DNA of 64,000 bases from Cellulosimicrobium sp. ES-005. Its GTDB lineage: Bacteria; Actinomycetota; Actinomycetes; Actinomycetales; Cellulomonadaceae. The stretch covers positions 3,782,001 to 3,846,000 of the forward strand of contig NZ_CP159290.1 in assembly GCF_040448685.1 (NCBI RefSeq), read 5' to 3'. The notes beneath the pieces were generated by a model. The model did no database searches and had not been told where the DNA came from. It saw only the letters and a program-made list of their open reading frames with translations. Positions 35,354-43,775 of the stretch are shown piece after piece (position 1 is the first letter of the stretch; each line of letters starts with the position of its first letter). The translations under genes were made by a program, and so were the position numbers.

Positions 35354-36129
35354 GCACGACCCGCACCGCGCGCGACCCGGAGCTGTCCGTCGTCGTGACG
35401 TCGCTGCTCAAGGGCGTCGTCTACCGCGAGTCCGGCGAGGCGCTGTGGCGCGACCTGCTCGCGCGCGAGGCGCAGGTGCGCGACACCGTCGCGATGATGG
35501 GCCTGCAGGTCGTCGTCGACGAGGGCGACGGCTACGCCTACCTGCGCTCGCAGCCCGAGCACGAGCGCGACGAGCGCGTGCCGCGCCTCATCCCGCGCCG
35601 CGAGCTGCCGTTCGACGTGAGCCTGCTGCTCGCGCTGCTGCGCAAGCGGCTCGCGCAGGCCGACTCCGAGGGCGGTGACACGCGGCTCGTGCTCGCGCGC
35701 ACGGAGATCGTCGACCTGCTGCGGGTGTTCCTCGCGCAGGACGCCGGCGCGGCGGCCAACGAGGCCCGGCTGGTGGACCGCGTGGACGGGCTCGTGCGGC
35801 GCGTCGTGGAGCTGGGCTTCCTGCGCCCGGCGGGCCGCCCCGACCCGGACGGCTCGCCCGCCGGGGGCGCCCCGGGCGAGGACGGCGACCCGGCCTCCGG
35901 CGACGCGCGGCGGTACGAGGTGCGGCGCATCCTCAAGGCGTTCGTCGACGCGCAGTGGCTCGCGGACTTCGACGCGCGCCTCGCGCAGTACCTGGAGCTC
36001 GCCGCGGACGGCGCCGGGACGGGACCGGGGTCGCGCGCGGGCGCAGCGGCCACCGGGACGAGCGCAGGGACGGGCGCAGGGACGGGCGCAGGGACGAGCG
36101 CGAGCACGACGACGAGGACGGTGGCGTGA
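35350..36129 (+). CDS. jetB: JetB (DUF4194), KITE/MksE-like subunit
   Basis: A 259-aa DUF4194 protein. The core [54 protein letters not shown] is the family signature and predicts tandem winged-helix folds. [17 protein letters not shown] and [11 protein letters not shown] follow. MksE/JetB proteins dimerise and bind the kleisin JetA. The C-terminal 35 residues are a low-complexity Gly/Thr/Ala repeat made of GTGAGT-type units. The start overlaps jetA (GTGA) and the stop overlaps jetC (TGATG), so all three subunits should be made in coupled amounts. Confidence 0.87.
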   Translation: MSTTRTARDPELSVVVTSLLKGVVYRESGEALWRDLLAREAQVRDTVAMMGLQVVVDEGDGYAYLRSQPEHERDERVPRLIPRRELPFDVSLLLALLRKRLAQADSEGGDTRLVLARTEIVDLLRVFLAQDAGAAANEARLVDRVDGLVRRVVELGFLRPAGRPDPDGSPAGGAPGEDGDPASGDARRYEVRRILKAFVDAQWLADFDARLAQYLELAADGAGTGPGSRAGAAATGTSAGTGAGTGAGTSASTTTRTVA

Positions 36130-39100
36130 TGGAGGGCCTGTTCAGCGCGGTCGAGCTGCACGACCCGGCGGCGGACCTCGACGCCCGGGCGGGCTTCCGC
36201 CTCGAACGGCTGGAGGTGCTCAACTGGGGCACGTTCGACCAGCGCGTGTGGGCGTTCGACCTCGACGGGCGCAACGCGCTCCTCACGGGCGACATCGGGT
36301 CGGGCAAGTCGACGATCGTCGACGCCGTGACGACGCTGCTCGTGCCGTCGCACCGCATCTCCTACAACAAGGCGGCCGGGGCGGGCGCGCGCGAGCGGTC
36401 CCTGCGGTCGTACGTCGCGGGGCACTACAAGTCGGAGCGCGACGAGGCGACGGGCACGACGCGCCACGTCGGGCTGCGTGAGCGCGGCACGTACTCGGTC
36501 GTGCTGGGACGGTTCTCCAACCGCGGGTTCGACCAGGAGGTCACGCTCGCCCAGGTGTTCTGGCTCGCGCCGGGGCAGTCGGGCCAGCCCGACCGGTTCT
36601 TCGTCACCGCGGACCGTCCGCTGACGATCACCGAGGACTTCGCCGGGTTCGGCGGCGACGTGGCGGCGCTGCGACGTCGCCTGCGCGAGTCGGGCGCCCA
36701 GGTGCGCGACCACTTCCCCGAGTACGGGCGCGACTTCCGTCGTCTGCTCGGCATCCCGTCGGAGCAGGCCATGGACCTGTTCCACCAGACGGTGTCGATG
36801 AAGTCGGTGGGCGACCTCGGCGAGTTCGTGCGCGAGCACATGCTCGAGCCGTTCGACGCGGACCGCTGGACGGACCGGCTCGTCGCGCACTTCGACGACC
36901 TCACGAGCGCGCACGACGCCGTCGTGCGGGCCACCGCGCAGATCGAGCGGCTCGCGCCGCTGCTCGCGGACTGCGACGCGCACGACGCGCTGGGGGAGCG
37001 GTCTGCCGCGCTCGTGGCGCGCCGCGACGCCCTGCGCGCGTTCACGGCCTCGCGGCGGGTGGCCGACCTCGACGGGCTCATCGGCGCCCTCGACGAGCGC
37101 GTCGCGGACGGCGAGTCCCGCCGCCAGCGGGTCGGCGACGAGCTGGGGCTCCTCGCGGCCGAGCGGCAGCGGCTCGAGCTCGAGCGCGCGGGGCACGGCG
37201 GCGACCGGCTCGCGGCGATCGAGGGCGAGGTCGCGCGCCGCGAGGTCGAGCGCGCCGCGCGCGAGCGCCGCGTCGCCCGGCTCGCGGGCTACGCCGCCGC
37301 CGCAGGCCTGACGCTCGGCGGCCCGGACGGTGCCGAACCCGGGGTTTCTCCCCAGGGCGAGGACGTCGTGGGGAGCCAGCCAGGGTTCGGCGGAGGGGCG
37401 GCGGGCGTGGCTGCCGCGCTCGTCGACGCCGCGGCGTTCGCCGCGCTGCGGCGTGCGGCCGACGACGCCGCGGTGCGCGTGCGCGACGACCTCGCCCGGG
37501 CGGAGGAGCGGGCGGGCGAGGTCGCCGCGGAGCTGCGCGCCGTCGAGCAGGAGACCGCCGACGTCAAGGCCGAGCTCGGGAGCCTCGCCGACCGCCGCTC
37601 CAACCTGCCGCGCACCCACCTGGAGGTGCGCGACCGGCTGTGCGCCGGCGTCGGGCTCTCCCCGGCGGACGTGCCGTTCGTCGGCGAGCTGCTCGCGGTG
37701 CGCACCGAGCACGCCGACTGGGAGGGCGCGGCCGAGCGCGTGCTGCGCGGTTTCGCGCTCTCGTTGCTCGTGCCGGCCGCGCACTACGACGCCGTGTCCG
37801 CGTGGGTCGACCGCGAGCACCTGGGCCTGCGGCTCGTGTACCACCGGGTGCCCGAGCGCGTCCCGGCCGCCCGGCCCGCGCCGCGCGACGACGTCCCGCT
37901 GCTCGCCGACCTGCTCGACGTGCGGCAGCTCGACGACGCGCCGTCACTCACGGCGTGGGTCGAGGCCGAGCTGGAGCGGCGCGCCGACCACGCGTGCGCG
38001 CCGGACCTCGACGCGTTCCGCCGCCTCCCGCGCGCGATCACGCGCGCGGGCCAGGTGAAGCACTCGCCGGACCATCACGAGAAGAACGACACGCGTGCCG
38101 TCGACGACCGCCGCGGCTACGTGCTCGGCTGGTCGACGCAGGCCAAGATCGACGCGCTGCTGGAGCAGGCGGCCGAGGTGACCGCGCGGCGCGACACGCT
38201 CGCGCGGCGCCGCGACGAGGCCGCCGCCGCCCGGGGCGACCTCCAGGCGCGCTCGGCCGCGCTCGGCCGGCTCGACGTCTACCGCGACTGGGACGAGCTC
38301 GACCGCGGCGCCGAGACGGCGCGCATCGCCGAGCTCGCCGAGGAGAAGCGGCGGCTCGAGCAGGCGAGCGACGAGCTCGGCCGGATCGCGACGCTGCTCG
38401 ACGACAACGCGCGTCGCCACGGCGAGCTCGAGGCCGAGCGCGACCGCGTCGTCGCGACGCTCGGCGCCGACCGGCACGCGCTCGACGAGGCGCGCACCGC
38501 GCGCGAGCGGGCGCGGGCCGTGCTCGACGGCGCGGGCGAGGCGCTCGACGAGGAGACGACGGCCGCCCTCACCGCGGAGTTCGACCGCGAGCTCGCGGCG
38601 GTCGGCGCGGCCGGCACCGACCGGGACGGTGTCGGCCGGGACGGCGCGACCGGCCCGACGCGCACGGCCGACCTGGACGCCGTCGAGAACGCGGTGCGCT
38701 CGCGGCTCACCGCCGAGGCCGAGCAGGCGCAGCGCGAGCGCGCGGACCTCGGGACGCGGATCGCGGGGCAGATGGCCTCGTTCCGGTCGGCGTACCCGGT
38801 CGAGACGGCGGAGCTCGACGCGGACGTGCGCTCGGCCGACGGCTACCGCGAGATCCACGACCGGCTCGTGCGCGACGACCTCCCGCGGTTCGAGGCCGAC
38901 TTCAAGGCGTACCTCAACACGAACGCGATCCGCGACATCGCCGGCTTCGCGGCCGAGCTCGCCAAGCAGGCCGACGTCATCCGCGACCGGATCGACACGA
39001 TCAACGACTCGCTCCGCGCGATCGACTACAACCCGGGCCGGTACATCCGCCTGGAGATGTCGCGCACGCCCAACCTCGAGGTACGGGAGTTCCAGCAGGA

Positions 39101-39782
39101 CCTGCGCGCGTGCACCGACGGCGACGGGATCCTCGCCGAGGACGACCGCGCGCTCGCCGAGGGCGACGGGTCGCTCGCCGACGGCGCGCTGTCGTACTCG
39201 GAGGACCGGTTCCTGCGGGTCAAGGCGCTCGTCGAGCGGTTCCGTGGTCGCGAGGGCATGACGGACCTCGACGAGGCGTGGCGCCGCCGCGTGACCGACG
39301 TCCGCAACTGGTTCGTGCTCTCCGCGTCGGAGCGCTCGCGTGCCGACGACTCCGAGCACGAGCACTACTCCGACTCCGGCGGCAAGTCCGGCGGCCAGAA
39401 GGAGAAGCTCGCGTACACCGTGCTCGCGGCGTCCCTCGCCTACCAGTTCAAGCTCGACTGGGGCGCGGTGCGGTCGACGGCGTTCCGGTTCGTCGTCATC
39501 GACGAGGCGTTCGGTCGGGGGTCGGACGAGTCGACCCGGTTCGCGCTCGAGCTGTTCCGCCGCCTCGGGCTGCAGCTGCTCATCGTCACGCCGCTGCAGA
39601 AGATCCACGTCATCGAGCCCTACATCTCGGCCGTCGGGTTCGTCGACAATCCCTCGGGGCGGTCCTCTCGCCTGCGGACCCTGTCGATCGCCGCCTACCG
39701 TGACGGTCGCACGACCGGCGAGGCGCCGCCCTCGGACGCCGGACTCGAGACCGCAGCGGAGCCCGAGCCCGCCGCGAGGTAG
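36129..39782 (+). CDS. jetC: JetC, SMC-like ATPase (MksB/MukB-type)
   Basis: A 1217-aa SMC-type ATPase. The N-terminal head contains [18 protein letters not shown] and the Walker A loop [10 protein letters not shown] near residue 57. Long coiled coils run from about 290 to 420 and 660 to 850, with a hinge-like region near 480-600. The C-terminal head carries the signature motif [15 protein letters not shown] near 1080 and Walker [14 protein letters not shown] near 1120. All ATPase motifs are intact, so the motor should be active. Residues about 402-421 hold a Gly/Pro-rich insertion encoded by a palindromic sequence. No jetD follows; the next gene is on the other strand. Confidence 0.9.
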   Translation: MEGLFSAVELHDPAADLDARAGFRLERLEVLNWGTFDQRVWAFDLDGRNALLTGDIGSGKSTIVDAVTTLLVPSHRISYNKAAGAGARERSLRSYVAGHYKSERDEATGTTRHVGLRERGTYSVVLGRFSNRGFDQEVTLAQVFWLAPGQSGQPDRFFVTADRPLTITEDFAGFGGDVAALRRRLRESGAQVRDHFPEYGRDFRRLLGIPSEQAMDLFHQTVSMKSVGDLGEFVREHMLEPFDADRWTDRLVAHFDDLTSAHDAVVRATAQIERLAPLLADCDAHDALGERSAALVARRDALRAFTASRRVADLDGLIGALDERVADGESRRQRVGDELGLLAAERQRLELERAGHGGDRLAAIEGEVARREVERAARERRVARLAGYAAAAGLTLGGPDGAEPGVSPQGEDVVGSQPGFGGGAAGVAAALVDAAAFAALRRAADDAAVRVRDDLARAEERAGEVAAELRAVEQETADVKAELGSLADRRSNLPRTHLEVRDRLCAGVGLSPADVPFVGELLAVRTEHADWEGAAERVLRGFALSLLVPAAHYDAVSAWVDREHLGLRLVYHRVPERVPAARPAPRDDVPLLADLLDVRQLDDAPSLTAWVEAELERRADHACAPDLDAFRRLPRAITRAGQVKHSPDHHEKNDTRAVDDRRGYVLGWSTQAKIDALLEQAAEVTARRDTLARRRDEAAAARGDLQARSAALGRLDVYRDWDELDRGAETARIAELAEEKRRLEQASDELGRIATLLDDNARRHGELEAERDRVVATLGADRHALDEARTARERARAVLDGAGEALDEETTAALTAEFDRELAAVGAAGTDRDGVGRDGATGPTRTADLDAVENAVRSRLTAEAEQAQRERADLGTRIAGQMASFRSAYPVETAELDADVRSADGYREIHDRLVRDDLPRFEADFKAYLNTNAIRDIAGFAAELAKQADVIRDRIDTINDSLRAIDYNPGRYIRLEMSRTPNLEVREFQQDLRACTDGDGILAEDDRALAEGDGSLADGALSYSEDRFLRVKALVERFRGREGMTDLDEAWRRRVTDVRNWFVLSASERSRADDSEHEHYSDSGGKSGGQKEKLAYTVLAASLAYQFKLDWGAVRSTAFRFVVIDEAFGRGSDESTRFALELFRRLGLQLLIVTPLQKIHVIEPYISAVGFVDNPSGRSSRLRTLSIAAYRDGRTTGEAPPSDAGLETAAEPEPAAR
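37332..37391. repeat. Nested inverted repeat inside jetC
   Basis: GCCGAACCC (37332-37340) pairs with GGGTTCGGC (37383-37391), and CTCCCCA (37348-37354) pairs with TGGGGAG (37369-37375). The element is in frame and encodes a Gly/Pro/Glu-rich loop between coiled coil and hinge. Confidence 0.7.
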
Positions 39783-39849
39783 AGCCCCGGTCACGCGAGA
39801 AGACTCCGGTCGCGCGAGGGGAACGCTGGTCCCGGCGAGGTTCCCTGAG
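39782..39849. repeat. Degenerate tandem repeat immediately after jetC
   Basis: Four units beginning GAG start at 39782, 39797, 39816 and 39837. The second, GAGAAGACTCCGGTCGCGC, is close to the reverse complement of the unit at 9034-9211. The tract starts on the jetC stop codon and ends about 25 bp before the stop of the converging TetR gene. No terminator hairpin is seen. Confidence 0.65.
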
Positions 39850-39874
39850 CGGACGCCGTGCCCGACGACGACCG

Positions 39875-40594
39875 TCAGTCGAGCGGGCGCGGTCGCCGGG
39901 CCCCGGCGAGGGTCGAGGCGAGGATCGCCTCGATCGCGAACGCGGTCGACTCGGCGAGGTCCACGGCGTCGGGGTCGAGCAGCCACTGGGTCTGGAGGCC
40001 GTCCATCGCGCCGATGATCGTGGAGGCGGCGAGGTCGAGCGCGGCGTCGGTGAGCTCGTAGTCCGTCTCGGTGTCGCCCGCGGCGCGGCGCTCCTCGACC
40101 ACCTCGCGCAGCGCGCCCGCGATGTCGGCCCGCAGGCCGGTGAAGCGTTCGGTGACCCAGGCGCTCGCCGGGTGGCCGTCGGTGACGGCCTCGCCCGTGA
40201 GCACGGTGTACGCCTGGACGATCCCGGGCCGCTCGGCGTTGATCGCGGCGGTCTTGACCAGGTGCCGGAACAGGTCGAGCCCGCCGGGGATGTGCTGCCC
40301 CTCGAGGTGCTCGACGTCGACGCGGTCCCGGAACTCCAGCACCTCGGTGAGCAGGCGGTCCTTGGAACCGAAGTGGTGCAGCACCCCGGCGTGCGTGATG
40401 CCGACCTGCTCGGCGACCTCGGCGAGCGAGCCCTGGTGGTAGCCCTTGGACCCGAACACGCGCATCGCCGCGCGCAGGATCTCCTCGCGGCGCTCGAGCG
40501 TCGCGGGGCGGGTGCGGCGGGGGCGGGGCGTCCGTGCGGGGGCGGCGTCGGTGGCGCTCCGCGCGGGGATGGCGTCGGTCATGACGGCAACCAT
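39875..40594 (-). CDS. TetR family transcriptional regulator
   Basis: A 239-aa regulator with the HTH block RREEILRAAMRVFGSKGYHQGSLAEVAEQVGITHAGVLHHFGSKDRLLTEVLE. Its recognition helix, VGITHAGVLHHFGSK, is of the type found in repressors of sugar-utilisation genes in actinobacteria. The C-terminal helical domain ends LAGARRPRPLD. The ATG at 40594 is chosen because GGGTGG lies 8 nt upstream; ATG at 40582 and GTG at 40606 are alternatives. It diverges from the solute-binding protein gene across a single palindrome (40613-40630), so it probably represses both. Confidence 0.82.
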   Translation of the reverse strand: MVAVMTDAIPARSATDAAPARTPRPRRTRPATLERREEILRAAMRVFGSKGYHQGSLAEVAEQVGITHAGVLHHFGSKDRLLTEVLEFRDRVDVEHLEGQHIPGGLDLFRHLVKTAAINAERPGIVQAYTVLTGEAVTDGHPASAWVTERFTGLRADIAGALREVVEERRAAGDTETDYELTDAALDLAASTIIGAMDGLQTQWLLDPDAVDLAESTAFAIEAILASTLAGARRPRPLD

Positions 40595-40612
40595 ACTGCG
40601 ACCCACCCGCTC

Positions 40613-40630
40613 TTACTGACGAGTTAGTAA
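40613..40630. promoter_or_regulatory. TetR operator, 18-bp palindrome
   Basis: TTACTgACgaGTtAGTAA is palindromic except for one pair and forms an AT-rich island between the divergent TetR and solute-binding-protein genes. Its size and position fit the operator of the adjacent TetR protein. Confidence 0.65.
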
Positions 40631-40718
40631 TGTGTGGTTGAATCGCCTCCGGAATGGCGTCGAGGGCGACGGAGCGCCCGGCGTCGCCGCAGATCACGGA
40701 CTCGCCGAGGAGCCCCGC

Positions 40719-42434
40719 GTGACCACTCGTTCCGTCACCCGCCGTACCGTCCGCACCGTGCCGCGTCGCGCGGCCGTCGCGGTCGCCGTCGCTGCGCCGG
40801 TCGCGCTCGTCGCCGCGGCGTGCGGTCTCGCGACCCCGACCGACGAGCCCACGCCGACGGCCGTCCCCGCCGTGCTGACGATCGGGATGCCCAACTCGGT
40901 GGACGAGGAGGACAACAACCCCTTCGACAGCGGGTCCGCCGCGCAGAAGCTCGGCTACGCGAACGTCCTCTACGAGCCGCTCGCGCAGGTCAACCTCGTC
41001 GACCCGGCCCAGGACCCGACCCCCTGGCTCGCGAGCGAGTGGTCCTGGGACGCGGGCTACACGGAGCTGCGGGTCACGGTCCGCGAGGGCGTGCTCTGGT
41101 CCGACGGCGAGCCCCTCACGCCCGACGACGTCGCCTTCACGTTCGGGCTCCGCAGGGACGTCCCCGCGCTCAACCCGGACCTCCTCCCGTACGACGACGT
41201 GCGCGTCGAGGGGAGGGACGTCGTCGTGACGTTCGGGAGCGGCCAGTACGTCAACCGCACCAAGGCGATCAACACGTTCGTCGTGCCCGAGCACGTGTGG
41301 GCCGACCGCCCCGCCGAGACGCTCCTGGAGGACCCGAACGTCGACCCGGTCGGCACGGGGCCGTACGTCCTCGAGGAGTTCACGACCGACGGTGCCACGC
41401 TCGTCGCCCGGGACGACTACTGGGGCGGTCCGCTCGCCGTCCCGGAGCTGCGATACGTCGCGTTCCCGGACAACGACTCCCTCACCGCGGCGTACGTGAG
41501 CGGCGAGGTGCAGTGGGGCTGGGCGTACATCCCCGGCTACGAGCGCGTCTATCTCGCCGCCGACCCCGAGCACCTCCACCAGTTCGCCCCGACCGGTCTG
41601 GCGATCGACGCGCTCTTCCTCAACACGCAGGTGCCGCCGTTCGACGACGTCGCCGTGCGCCGCGCGTTGAACATCGTGCTCGACCGCGAGGACATCTCGA
41701 ACTACGCCACCTCCGGCGTCTGGCCCGCGCTGCGCAGCGCGACCGGGCTGCCGCTGCCGGCCGGCGAGCCGTTCCTCGCTCCGGACCTCGCCGACCGGCG
41801 CCTCACGGTCGACGTCCCGGGTGCCACCGCGATCCTCGAGGACGCGGGGTACGACCTGGTGGACGGCGTCCTCCAGGACGAGGACGGCGTGCCCGTCACG
41901 TTCACGCTGACGAACCCCTCCGGGTGGACCGACTACATGTGGGAGCTCGAGGCGGTCAAGGACGCGGCCGCGCGGCTCGGCATCGTCGCGACGGTGGAGG
42001 GGCAGGACGAGGCCGAGTGGTTCGACAAGATCGGCACGGGCGACTTCCAGGCGTCGATGCACTGGACCGACGGCGGCGCGACGCCCTGGGACACGTACTC
42101 CAGCCAGATGAACGGCGCCCACCTGCGCCCGCTCGGCACCAGCGCCGACGCGAACTTCGGCCGGTTCCAGGACCCCGACGCGGACGCCGCGTTCCTGGTC
42201 TACGCCTCCTCGACCGACGCGGCGGAGCGCGCGGCCGCGCTGGCGACGATCCAGCACGTCTACGTCGACCAGGTCCCCGCGATCCCGCTCCTCGGGCGCC
42301 CGACGGCCGCCCAGTACTCGACCGTCGCCTACACCGGGTTCCCGTCGGACGCCGACCCGTACGCGTCGCCGCAGCCGACCAGCCCGGCCGCGTCGCTGAT
42401 CCTCACGCGCCTCGTCCCGAGCGCAGGGGAGTAG
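40719..42434 (+). CDS. ABC transporter family 5 solute-binding lipoprotein (orphan)
   Basis: A 571-aa SBP_bac_5-type extracellular binding protein for peptides or oligosaccharides. The signal peptide contains an Ala/Val core and a lipobox ending LVAAACGLA (cysteine near residue 38). The family pattern is clear: WSWDAGYTELRVTVREGVLWSDGEPLTPDDVAFTF near 100 and DPVGTGPYVLEEF near 210. The latter half includes VRRALNIVLDREDI. GAGGAG precedes the GTG start. No permease or ATPase gene is next to it, so it must use components encoded elsewhere. The TetR regulator across the palindrome suggests substrate-dependent induction. Cello-oligosaccharide binding is possible but not shown. Confidence 0.88.
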   Translation: MTTRSVTRRTVRTVPRRAAVAVAVAAPVALVAAACGLATPTDEPTPTAVPAVLTIGMPNSVDEEDNNPFDSGSAAQKLGYANVLYEPLAQVNLVDPAQDPTPWLASEWSWDAGYTELRVTVREGVLWSDGEPLTPDDVAFTFGLRRDVPALNPDLLPYDDVRVEGRDVVVTFGSGQYVNRTKAINTFVVPEHVWADRPAETLLEDPNVDPVGTGPYVLEEFTTDGATLVARDDYWGGPLAVPELRYVAFPDNDSLTAAYVSGEVQWGWAYIPGYERVYLAADPEHLHQFAPTGLAIDALFLNTQVPPFDDVAVRRALNIVLDREDISNYATSGVWPALRSATGLPLPAGEPFLAPDLADRRLTVDVPGATAILEDAGYDLVDGVLQDEDGVPVTFTLTNPSGWTDYMWELEAVKDAAARLGIVATVEGQDEAEWFDKIGTGDFQASMHWTDGGATPWDTYSSQMNGAHLRPLGTSADANFGRFQDPDADAAFLVYASSTDAAERAAALATIQHVYVDQVPAIPLLGRPTAAQYSTVAYTGFPSDADPYASPQPTSPAASLILTRLVPSAGE

Positions 42435-42484
42435 CGCGCGGAGCCTCTTCCCGTCCTCTTCCCGGAACGCACACACGCGTCCTC

Positions 42485-42490
42485 TACGGT
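42485..42490 (+). promoter_or_regulatory. -10 hexamer TACGGT before PAP2 gene
   Basis: TACGGT is followed by GGAGGG and then directly by the ATG at 42497. The GGAGGG is too close to act as a Shine-Dalgarno site, so a leaderless start is likely. Confidence 0.45.
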
Positions 42491-42496
42491 GGAGGG

Positions 42497-43612
42497 ATGC
42501 CAGCCGACCACGCCCCGACCCGGCCGCTGCCGACCAGCGGCGGGACGGGCACGCGACCGCTCCCGGCGACGCCGCCGGTGCTGCCGCCCGCGCCTTCCGG
42601 CGCCCCGCGCCCGCCGGTGACGCCGCCCCCTCCGGTCGCCGCGTACCCGTCGGGCGCCCCCTACCCGCCCGGGGCGTCGTACCCGCCCGTGGCCTCGAGC
42701 CCGCGGGGACCACACCCGGCACCCCGTCGTGTCCCGACCGCCGACGCCGACGGGCCCAGCACCGCGTCGCGCGTCGTCGCCGCCGTCGTCGCGGTGCTCG
42801 CCGTCGCGGGGGCGTGGCTCGTGTGGCGGTTCTTCGTCGACACGTTCGCCGGGCAGATGCTCGAGCGAGCCGCGTTCGACGGCGCCGTCACCGGCCAGGG
42901 CGAGCTCTGGACGGTGGCGGAGCCGGTCCTGGACACGGTCTCGGTCGCGTTCGTCGTCGGCGGCCTCGGCGCTGCCATGGGGATCGCGCTCCTGCGCCGG
43001 CGCTGGGGCCTCGCCGTGCAGGTGGCCTTCCTCGTCGTGGGGGCGAACGTCACGACGCAGCTCGTCAAGCACTCGCTCCTCGGTCGCGAGGAGCTGATCG
43101 GCGGCTGGCACTGGGAGAACTCGCTGCCGAGCGGGCACACCACCGTCGCCGGGTCGGTCGCCGCGGCCCTGCTGCTCGTCGTCCCGCGCGCGGCCCGTCC
43201 GCTCGTGGCGGTCCTCGGCGGCGCGTACACGGCCGCGACCGGGATCTCGACGCTCGTCGGGCAGTGGCACCGCCCGAGCGACGTCGTCGCCGCGGTCCTC
43301 GTCGTCCTCGCGTGGGCGGCGCTCGTGTGCGCCTTCACGCCGCGGTCGGCCCTCGACCCGGGCGCCGGCCCGTCGCCGGGCTCGACGGTCATGGCCGTCC
43401 TCCTCCTGCTCGGCGCCGCGGCGGCCGGGGTGGCGGCGGCGCTCGCGCTGCGGGCGACGCCCGCGACCTGGGGCACCACGGCCGCGCAGGAGGTCACCGC
43501 CTACGCCGGAGGGGTGGCGGGCGTGCTCGCGGTGACGGCCGCCGCGTTCGCCGTCCTGCTCCTCGTCCGGCAGTCCACGGCTCGCCCGGACGTGCACGCC
43601 GTTCGGGGGTAG
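42497..43612 (+). CDS. PAP2 superfamily membrane phosphatase with proline-rich N-terminus
   Basis: A 371-aa protein. The first 95 residues are a Pro/Ala/Gly-rich cytoplasmic tail. About six helices follow. The PAP2 motifs are KHSLLGREE (C1-like), SLPSGHTTVAGS (C2, catalytic histidine) and GQWHRPSDVVAA (C3). Such enzymes dephosphorylate lipid phosphates, for example undecaprenyl pyrophosphate recycling or phosphatidic acid turnover. The C1 motif is weaker than the consensus KxxxxxxRP. It lies upstream of topA but with a 163-bp gap, so a shared transcript is not required. Confidence 0.85.
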   Translation: MPADHAPTRPLPTSGGTGTRPLPATPPVLPPAPSGAPRPPVTPPPPVAAYPSGAPYPPGASYPPVASSPRGPHPAPRRVPTADADGPSTASRVVAAVVAVLAVAGAWLVWRFFVDTFAGQMLERAAFDGAVTGQGELWTVAEPVLDTVSVAFVVGGLGAAMGIALLRRRWGLAVQVAFLVVGANVTTQLVKHSLLGREELIGGWHWENSLPSGHTTVAGSVAAALLLVVPRAARPLVAVLGGAYTAATGISTLVGQWHRPSDVVAAVLVVLAWAALVCAFTPRSALDPGAGPSPGSTVMAVLLLLGAAAAGVAAALALRATPATWGTTAAQEVTAYAGGVAGVLAVTAAAFAVLLLVRQSTARPDVHAVRG

Positions 43613-43775
43613 GGTGCGGCTGGCGCGACGGGAGTAACGTCGTAGGCTGCCACGGCGGACGACCGGACGGTCGTTCCCGAGGCCACGACGCGCCGCACGC
43701 CCGGGGTGGTGCCCGGTCGCCGTCGGGCGGGAGCGCCCACCACTGACACGTACGCACGGACGAAAGCAGGATCGG

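Noticed and set aside
37944-42722. Very long minus-strand open frame across jetC, the TetR gene and the solute-binding-protein gene
   Set aside because: It is Arg/Asp/Glu/Val-rich with no domain and runs antisense to clear genes. Long antisense frames are expected at this GC content.
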